Below are positions 5,278 through 8,705 of a stretch of 8,705 nucleotides of DNA, one piece after another (position 1 is the first letter of the stretch; the number at the start of each line of letters is the position of its first letter). The DNA lies in assembly GCA_021780585.1 (NCBI GenBank), contig JAJXYM010000254.1, forward strand, positions 1 to 8,705, given 5' to 3'. The notes under the pieces were generated by a model that was not told the DNA's origin, searched no databases, and saw only the letters and a list, made by a program, of their open reading frames with translations. The stretch is from Deltaproteobacteria bacterium (GTDB lineage Bacteria > Desulfobacterota > Binatia > Binatales > Binataceae). The translations under genes were made by a program, and so were the position numbers.

Positions 5278-6216
5278 TCAGTCGGAGCATCCGCCCAGCG
5301 CGGGCGTCTTGATCACGTCGAGCGCGAACCAGAGATTCCTGCCGCAGGGCGCGGTATTGGCGTCGTAGATATCCTGAGTCGTGTTCCATTGCGCGACGAT
5401 ATTGATTACCCGGTTCGAAAGATTGCCGAGGTCGATCGCGACGCCGTAATCCTCGAGCGGGGCGTTTTGACTGGTCGTCGCCGAGCCGTCGAAAATCGCA
5501 TTGAAGGCGCTTTTGAGCGGCGGGCCTTCGCAAGTGCCCTTCGGTCCATTGAACGCGCATCCAAGATAGACGCCGGCGATCGTGTTATCCGAGATGCTGA
5601 AGCCCGAGACCGTGTTGTGGCTGGCGCCGAGGAGCCATACGCCATAGCGATTGTTGCCGCTGGCGCTGAAACTCTCAATCGCGCTCTGCGCGGCGCTGGC
5701 CAGCCGCACGCCGTCGAAGCTGTTTTTGTTCGTGATGAAATTGGCGACGTAAGCCTGATGCGCCCGGTTGAGCAGGACGCCGGCGTCGCTGTTCTTTTCC
5801 GTGACAAAATACTCGGCGAAGGCGTTCAGGCCGTCGATCTCTACGCCTTCGCCAAAGCCTGCGATCGTGGCGCCGCGACCCTCGATAAAGGCATGCGCCC
5901 CGGTCGGCATCACGTGCACGCCGACACCGTTGCCCGAAGTCGAAGAGACGTCCTGGCCGTTAAGGTTGAGCGAGACGTTGGGAGCGGAGATTTGCAGGCA
6001 ATCGCCGGGTTCCGGATTGGCGAAGAGGGGATTATCGACTTCGTAGTAACCGGCTTTGGCGATCCGGCCGCAGGCCATGATCGGACTGGAGGTGATTAAC
6101 GGCAGAGGCGCGGGTCTGACGAAACCGCTCACGCTAATCCGGTCAAAGACCAGCATCGCAAGGCCGACGCATCCGAACGCTATCGCGAACGCAGCCGATC
6201 GCCTCTTGCGCGCCAT
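5278..6216 (-). CDS. Secreted or membrane-anchored right-handed parallel beta-helix protein
   Basis: A 312-residue exported protein. The N-terminus MARKRRSAAF is basic and is followed by a hydrophobic stretch (about residues 9-24), which fits a signal peptide or signal anchor. The middle consists of beta-helix rungs of 23-24 residues. Three successive rungs start at AGV (145), DGV (169) and YGV (191), each followed by an aliphatic pattern and an N-rich turn (ITNKN, SASGNN, SISDNT). This is the NosD/pectate-lyase-like PbH1 style of repeat. Six cysteines outside the membrane segment (49, 73, 220, 229, 291, 310) suggest three disulfides and hence a periplasmic or extracellular location. There is no recognisable catalytic triad, so polysaccharide binding or lysis is only a guess. 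AAAGG at 6224-6228 serves as a modest ribosome site. The gene has its own terminator and appears monocistronic. Confidence 0.8.
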   Translation of the reverse strand: MARKRRSAAFAIAFGCVGLAMLVFDRISVSGFVRPAPLPLITSSPIMACGRIAKAGYYEVDNPLFANPEPGDCLQISAPNVSLNLNGQDVSSTSGNGVGVHVMPTGAHAFIEGRGATIAGFGEGVEIDGLNAFAEYFVTEKNSDAGVLLNRAHQAYVANFITNKNSFDGVRLASAAQSAIESFSASGNNRYGVWLLGASHNTVSGFSISDNTIAGVYLGCAFNGPKGTCEGPPLKSAFNAIFDGSATTSQNAPLEDYGVAIDLGNLSNRVINIVAQWNTTQDIYDANTAPCGRNLWFALDVIKTPALGGCSD

Positions 6217-6370
6217 GGCTTCGCCTTTCGCGTCCCCGCCCCGGACGGCGCGCCGGCGTCGATCGCCCGCAACGCCCTGGATCGTAACATTATGGCGAGG
6301 CCAACGAACAAGCTGTTAGCACATTTTTTGTAACAAATGGTAGCGTCGCCGCGGGCGGCGGCGAGATTGT
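6217..6370 (-). promoter_or_regulatory. Promoter region of the beta-helix protein gene
   Basis: This 154-base gap has the most AT-rich patch of the window (about 6285-6342). On the leftward strand it contains CATAAT (6289-6294), one mismatch from the -10 consensus, but I find no good -35 box at 16-18 bases. TTTGTAACAAA (about 6327-6337) is a short inverted repeat that could bind a regulator. CGCCGC/GCGGCG (6347-6360) is a short GC dyad just after the methyltransferase stop, with no adjoining T-run. Confidence 0.35.
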
Positions 6371-7066
6371 TCAGGCGCCGCGCCAACCGCCAAAAACCGC
6401 GAACATCCCGTCCTTGAAGGCGCAATCGACACTCTCGAAACCGGCCTCGCCGAGCCATCGCAGATGCGCCGCGACGGTCGCGGGACGATCGAACTTCATC
6501 CGGCCGATCGCGCCGGCAAGGTCGTCCTCAAGCACGCCGAGCGCGCGGGCGCGGGCGATCCATTGGGCCTTGTTGCGGCGTTCGAGCGCGGGCGTCGCGC
6601 CCGCCACCTGGTCGGCGTCGACGAACACGCCGCCCGGCTTGAGCGCGGCATGAATCCGGCGGAAGAGCGCGCGTTTTTCGTCGTCTTCCAGATGATGGAT
6701 CGACAGCGCGGAGACGATCGCGTCGTAAGGGCCCTCGAGCGGCGCCGCGGCGTAATCCGCGGTGACGAAACGCACGCGATCGATAATCGGCGCGAAGCGT
6801 TCGCGCGCGCGCGCCAGCATCTCGGGCGCGACATCGATCAGGGTCAGGCGCGCGGACGGAAACGCCGTGGCGACGAAGCCCGCGAGCAGGCCGGTGCCGG
6901 CGCCGAGATCGAGCGTCGCGAGCGGCGCGCCGGCCGGGAAATCGAGCGCTTCGACCGCCGCGCGGTAGAAGGCGTCGAAGCACGGGACGAGCTGGCGGCG
7001 CGCGCGGTCATAGGCCGTCGCGGTGAGATCGAAGGCGGCGCGGACGTTCGCTTCAATGGCGCACAT
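6371..7066 (-). CDS. Class I SAM-dependent methyltransferase
   Basis: A 231-residue methyltransferase with the seven-strand Rossmann-like fold that transfers a methyl group from S-adenosylmethionine. Motif I is LDLGAGTG (residues 53-60 approximately), the ribose-binding acid is D78 in TLIDVAPEML, the adenine-contact acid is D104 in VTADYAAAPL, motif IV is YDAIVSALSIHHLEDDEKR (114-132), and LKPGGVFVDAD follows. The N-terminal AFDLTATAYDRARRQLVP is typical of the small-molecule or quinone-type methyltransferases, and the C-terminal FDRPATVAAHLRWLGEAGFESVDC closes the fold. I prefer the ATG at 7066; an in-frame TTG at 7117 would add 17 poorly conserved residues. Neither start has a strong ribosome site. 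It lies 88 bases after ruvB and could be on its transcript, but the gap contains a 16-bp palindrome. Substrate unknown. Confidence 0.87.
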   Translation of the reverse strand: MCAIEANVRAAFDLTATAYDRARRQLVPCFDAFYRAAVEALDFPAGAPLATLDLGAGTGLLAGFVATAFPSARLTLIDVAPEMLARARERFAPIIDRVRFVTADYAAAPLEGPYDAIVSALSIHHLEDDEKRALFRRIHAALKPGGVFVDADQVAGATPALERRNKAQWIARARALGVLEDDLAGAIGRMKFDRPATVAAHLRWLGEAGFESVDCAFKDGMFAVFGGWRGA

Positions 7067-7084
7067 GGGGGAATTCCGAACCTG

Positions 7085-7100
7085 ACGATGCGCGCATCGT
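7085..7100. promoter_or_regulatory. 16-bp perfect palindrome upstream of the methyltransferase
   Basis: ACGATGCGCGCATCGT is perfectly symmetric and sits 18 bases before the ATG at 7066, in the ruvB-methyltransferase gap. The position and symmetry fit an operator for a dimeric repressor or a small mRNA hairpin controlling translation. It is not followed by a T-run. A protein-binding role is inference only. Confidence 0.4.
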
Positions 7101-7154
7101 AACCGCTCGCGCGCCAATCGCCAAGCCGCCGCTCGCGCGAATCCGAGGCGCCGT

Positions 7155-8255
7155 TCAGAGCAGCGGGCCGCGGCGGGTGCGGCCCAGATGGGCGTAGGCG
7201 CGCGCCGTCGCGACCCGGCCGCGGGCGGTGCGCGCGACGAAACCCTCCTGCAGCAGATAGGGTTCGTAGACCTCGCCGATCGTGTCGGCCTCTTCGCCGA
7301 CGGCCGCGGCGAGACTCTCGACGCCGACCGGACCGCCGTCGAACTTGTCGATAATCGCGGCGAGAATCGCGCGGTCCATCCGGTCGAAGCCGCAGGCGTC
7401 GATTTCGAGCAATTCGAGCCCGCCCAGCGCGACCTCGCGCGTGATCGCCGGGGCGCCGTTGACCTGCGCGAAATCCCGCACGCGGCGCAGCAGGCGGTTC
7501 GCGATCCGCGGGGTGCCGCGCGCGCGTCCGGCGACTTCGTCGGCGCCGTCGTCGGCGAGCCGCACGCCGAGCAGGTTCGCGGAGCGGCGGACGATCTCGG
7601 TCAAATCGTCGCGCCGGTAAAAATCCAGATGGTAATGCTGGCCGAAACGATCGCGCAGCGGCGCGCTCAGCAGGCCCGAACGGGTGGTCGCGCCGACCAG
7701 CGTGAACGGCTTCACCGCCAGACGCATCGAGCGCGCGCCCGGTCCCTTGCCGACGACGATATTCAGCTCGAAGTCCTCCATCGCGGGATAGAGCACCTCT
7801 TCGACCGGCCGCGCCAGCCGATGAATTTCGTCGATGAAGAGCACGTCGCCGCCGTCGAGGTCGTTGACGATCGCGGCGAGGTCGCCGGCGCGTTCGATCG
7901 CCGGGCCGGAAGTGGCGCGCAGGTTCACGCCCAGCTCGCGCGCGATAATGTGCGCAAGCGAAGTCTTGCCGAGTCCGGGCGGACCGGAAAAGAGCACGTG
8001 GTCGAGCACTTCGCCGCGCTGGCGCGCCGCCTCGATCGACATCCCGAGCACGCGCTTGAGCCGCTCCTGGCCGACGAAATCGCCGAGCGTGCGCGGCCGC
8101 AGCGACAGGTCGAAGACGCGCTCCTGTTCGCTCGCGTCGGCGGCGGTGATGGGCGCGTTCGCCGGGTCGTCACGGGTCTGTCCGGCGGCGGCGGCGTGGT
8201 CGTCGAGCGCTTCCGGCGCGGCCGCGGCCGCTTCGCGTGACGGTCTATTTTTCAC
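7155..8255 (-). CDS. ruvB: Holliday junction branch migration ATPase RuvB
   Basis: A 366-residue AAA+ motor that forms hexameric rings on both sides of a RuvA-bound Holliday junction and drives branch migration in recombinational repair. Visible blocks are the entry motif LRPRTLGDFVGQ (52-63), Walker A GPPGLGKT (91-98), Walker B DVLFIDEIH (137-145), sensor 1 VGATTRSGLLS (187-197), arginine finger LRDRFG (200-205), sensor 2 RGTPRIANRLLRRVRDFA (246-263), and the winged-helix C-terminus with DRAILAAIIDKFDGGPVG and EVYEPYLLQEGF. The start is GTG at 8255, overlapping the ruvA stop by 11 bases and implying translational coupling. About 45 alanine-rich residues precede the conserved core, roughly 25 more than in the compact homologues I know; they are probably disordered. 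Identification is certain; only the exact N-terminus is open. Confidence 0.98.
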   Translation of the reverse strand: MKNRPSREAAAAAPEALDDHAAAAGQTRDDPANAPITAADASEQERVFDLSLRPRTLGDFVGQERLKRVLGMSIEAARQRGEVLDHVLFSGPPGLGKTSLAHIIARELGVNLRATSGPAIERAGDLAAIVNDLDGGDVLFIDEIHRLARPVEEVLYPAMEDFELNIVVGKGPGARSMRLAVKPFTLVGATTRSGLLSAPLRDRFGQHYHLDFYRRDDLTEIVRRSANLLGVRLADDGADEVAGRARGTPRIANRLLRRVRDFAQVNGAPAITREVALGGLELLEIDACGFDRMDRAILAAIIDKFDGGPVGVESLAAAVGEEADTIGEVYEPYLLQEGFVARTARGRVATARAYAHLGRTRRGPLL

Positions 8256-8705
8256 CGAGCAGCACCGCCAGGGTTTTTCTGATCACGGCCTCGAGACCGT
8301 CTCCGGCCGCGCCGTCGGCGACGGAATCGAGCGCGCGCCGCGCTTCGACCGGTTTGTAGCCAAGATTGACCAGGGCGGAAAGGGCGTCGTCGAGCATCGC
8401 ATTGGCGCCGCCGCGCGCGCCGATCGGCGCGGGCGAACGTTCGGCCGCCGCGAGCGCCAGCCCGCCGACGCGATCACGCAGTTCGCGCACGACCCGTTCG
8501 GCGACTTTCGGACCAACGCCCGGCACCGCGTCGATCCGTTCAACGTCGCCGTTGCCGACGGCGTCGGCCAGCTCCTCGGGCGCGAGCACCGAGAGTATCG
8601 CGAGCGCCAGGCGCGGCCCGACGTGCTGGACGCCGAGCAGCAGATCGAAGGCCTGCTTCTCCGCGATCGTGGCGAAACCGTAGAGCGCGATCGCGTCCTC
8701 GCGCA
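8245..8705 (-). CDS. ruvA: Holliday junction DNA helicase subunit RuvA (5' end beyond window)
   Basis: About 153 C-terminal residues of RuvA, the tetrameric protein that binds Holliday junctions and recruits RuvB; the start lies past the right edge. The readable part begins REDAIALYGFATIAEK, the end of domain I. It continues with the first helix-hairpin-helix (LLLGVQHVGPRLALAILSVL), the second (IDAVPGVGPKVAERVVREL), an acidic/alanine linker, and domain III (MLDDALSALVNLGYKPVEARRALDSV), which contacts RuvB. The last residues, TLAVLLGEK, overlap the ruvB start. In the first hairpin the usual G-V-G reads H-V-G. Upstream of ruvA one would expect ruvC in many bacteria, which cannot be tested here. 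Confidence 0.97.
   Translation of the reverse strand, partial: REDAIALYGFATIAEKQAFDLLLGVQHVGPRLALAILSVLAPEELADAVGNGDVERIDAVPGVGPKVAERVVRELRDRVGGLALAAAERSPAPIGARGGANAMLDDALSALVNLGYKPVEARRALDSVADGAAGDGLEAVIRKTLAVLLGEK

Noticed and set aside
6070..6080. Lipobox-like IMAC before C49 of the beta-helix protein
   Set aside because: It lies about 25 residues beyond the hydrophobic segment, too far for signal peptidase II, and C49 more likely pairs in a disulfide.
5272..6099. Rightward 275-codon frame opposite the beta-helix gene
   Set aside because: Runs through the terminator-flanked beta-helix gene on the other strand; arginine-rich and without recognisable motifs.
7188..8240. Rightward 350-codon frame opposite ruvB
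   Set aside because: Complement of an unmistakable RuvB; long only because the codon bias removes stops.

Overview
The window is GC-rich bacterial chromosome (by eye roughly two thirds G+C). It has tightly packed genes, ATG or GTG starts, and several clear Shine-Dalgarno sites. The organism cannot be fixed from the sequence. An amidohydrolase of the 'SADSH' type next to VOC, nitroreductase and DAO-type flavoprotein genes is a mix I associate with soil and aquatic lineages such as Candidatus Binatota/Desulfobacterota-like bacteria. The RuvAB proteins would fit that, but an alphaproteobacterium or another GC-rich group is not excluded. No phage genes, transposase, CRISPR array, tRNA or rRNA were seen.

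Layout. (1) A HAD-like hydrolase reads leftward (250-921). (2) A rightward run of three genes follows: VOC/glyoxalase-fold protein (1116-1562), nitroreductase-family flavoprotein (1601-2242) and DAO-type FAD oxidoreductase (2288-3529). The small gaps suggest one transcription unit. (3) A 399-base gene-free interval (3530-3928) lies between convergent units. It holds a decayed piece of a Rieske [2Fe-2S] protein, a 64-bp twin-hairpin repeat, an 18-bp perfect palindrome and two long GC hairpins. (4) Four complete leftward genes and one partial one fill the rest: amidohydrolase (3929-5041), a secreted or membrane-anchored right-handed beta-helix protein (5278-6216) with its own strong intrinsic terminator, a class I SAM methyltransferase (6371-7066), ruvB (7155-8255) and the 3' part of ruvA (8245 to the right edge).

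How they fit together. RuvA and RuvB form the Holliday-junction branch-migration motor; their genes overlap by 11 bases, as expected for translational coupling. The VOC, nitroreductase and DAO genes look like a small oxidative catabolic cassette with unknown substrate. The Rieske remnant directly after it suggests that the cassette once had, or a relative still has, an oxygenase or Rieske ferredoxin partner.

No complete new defence or mobile system is evident. The most unusual part is the convergent interval. There the two halves of the 64-bp repeat differ at exactly three base pairs, and each difference is compensated within its hairpin. That is direct evidence that the folded structure has been conserved.
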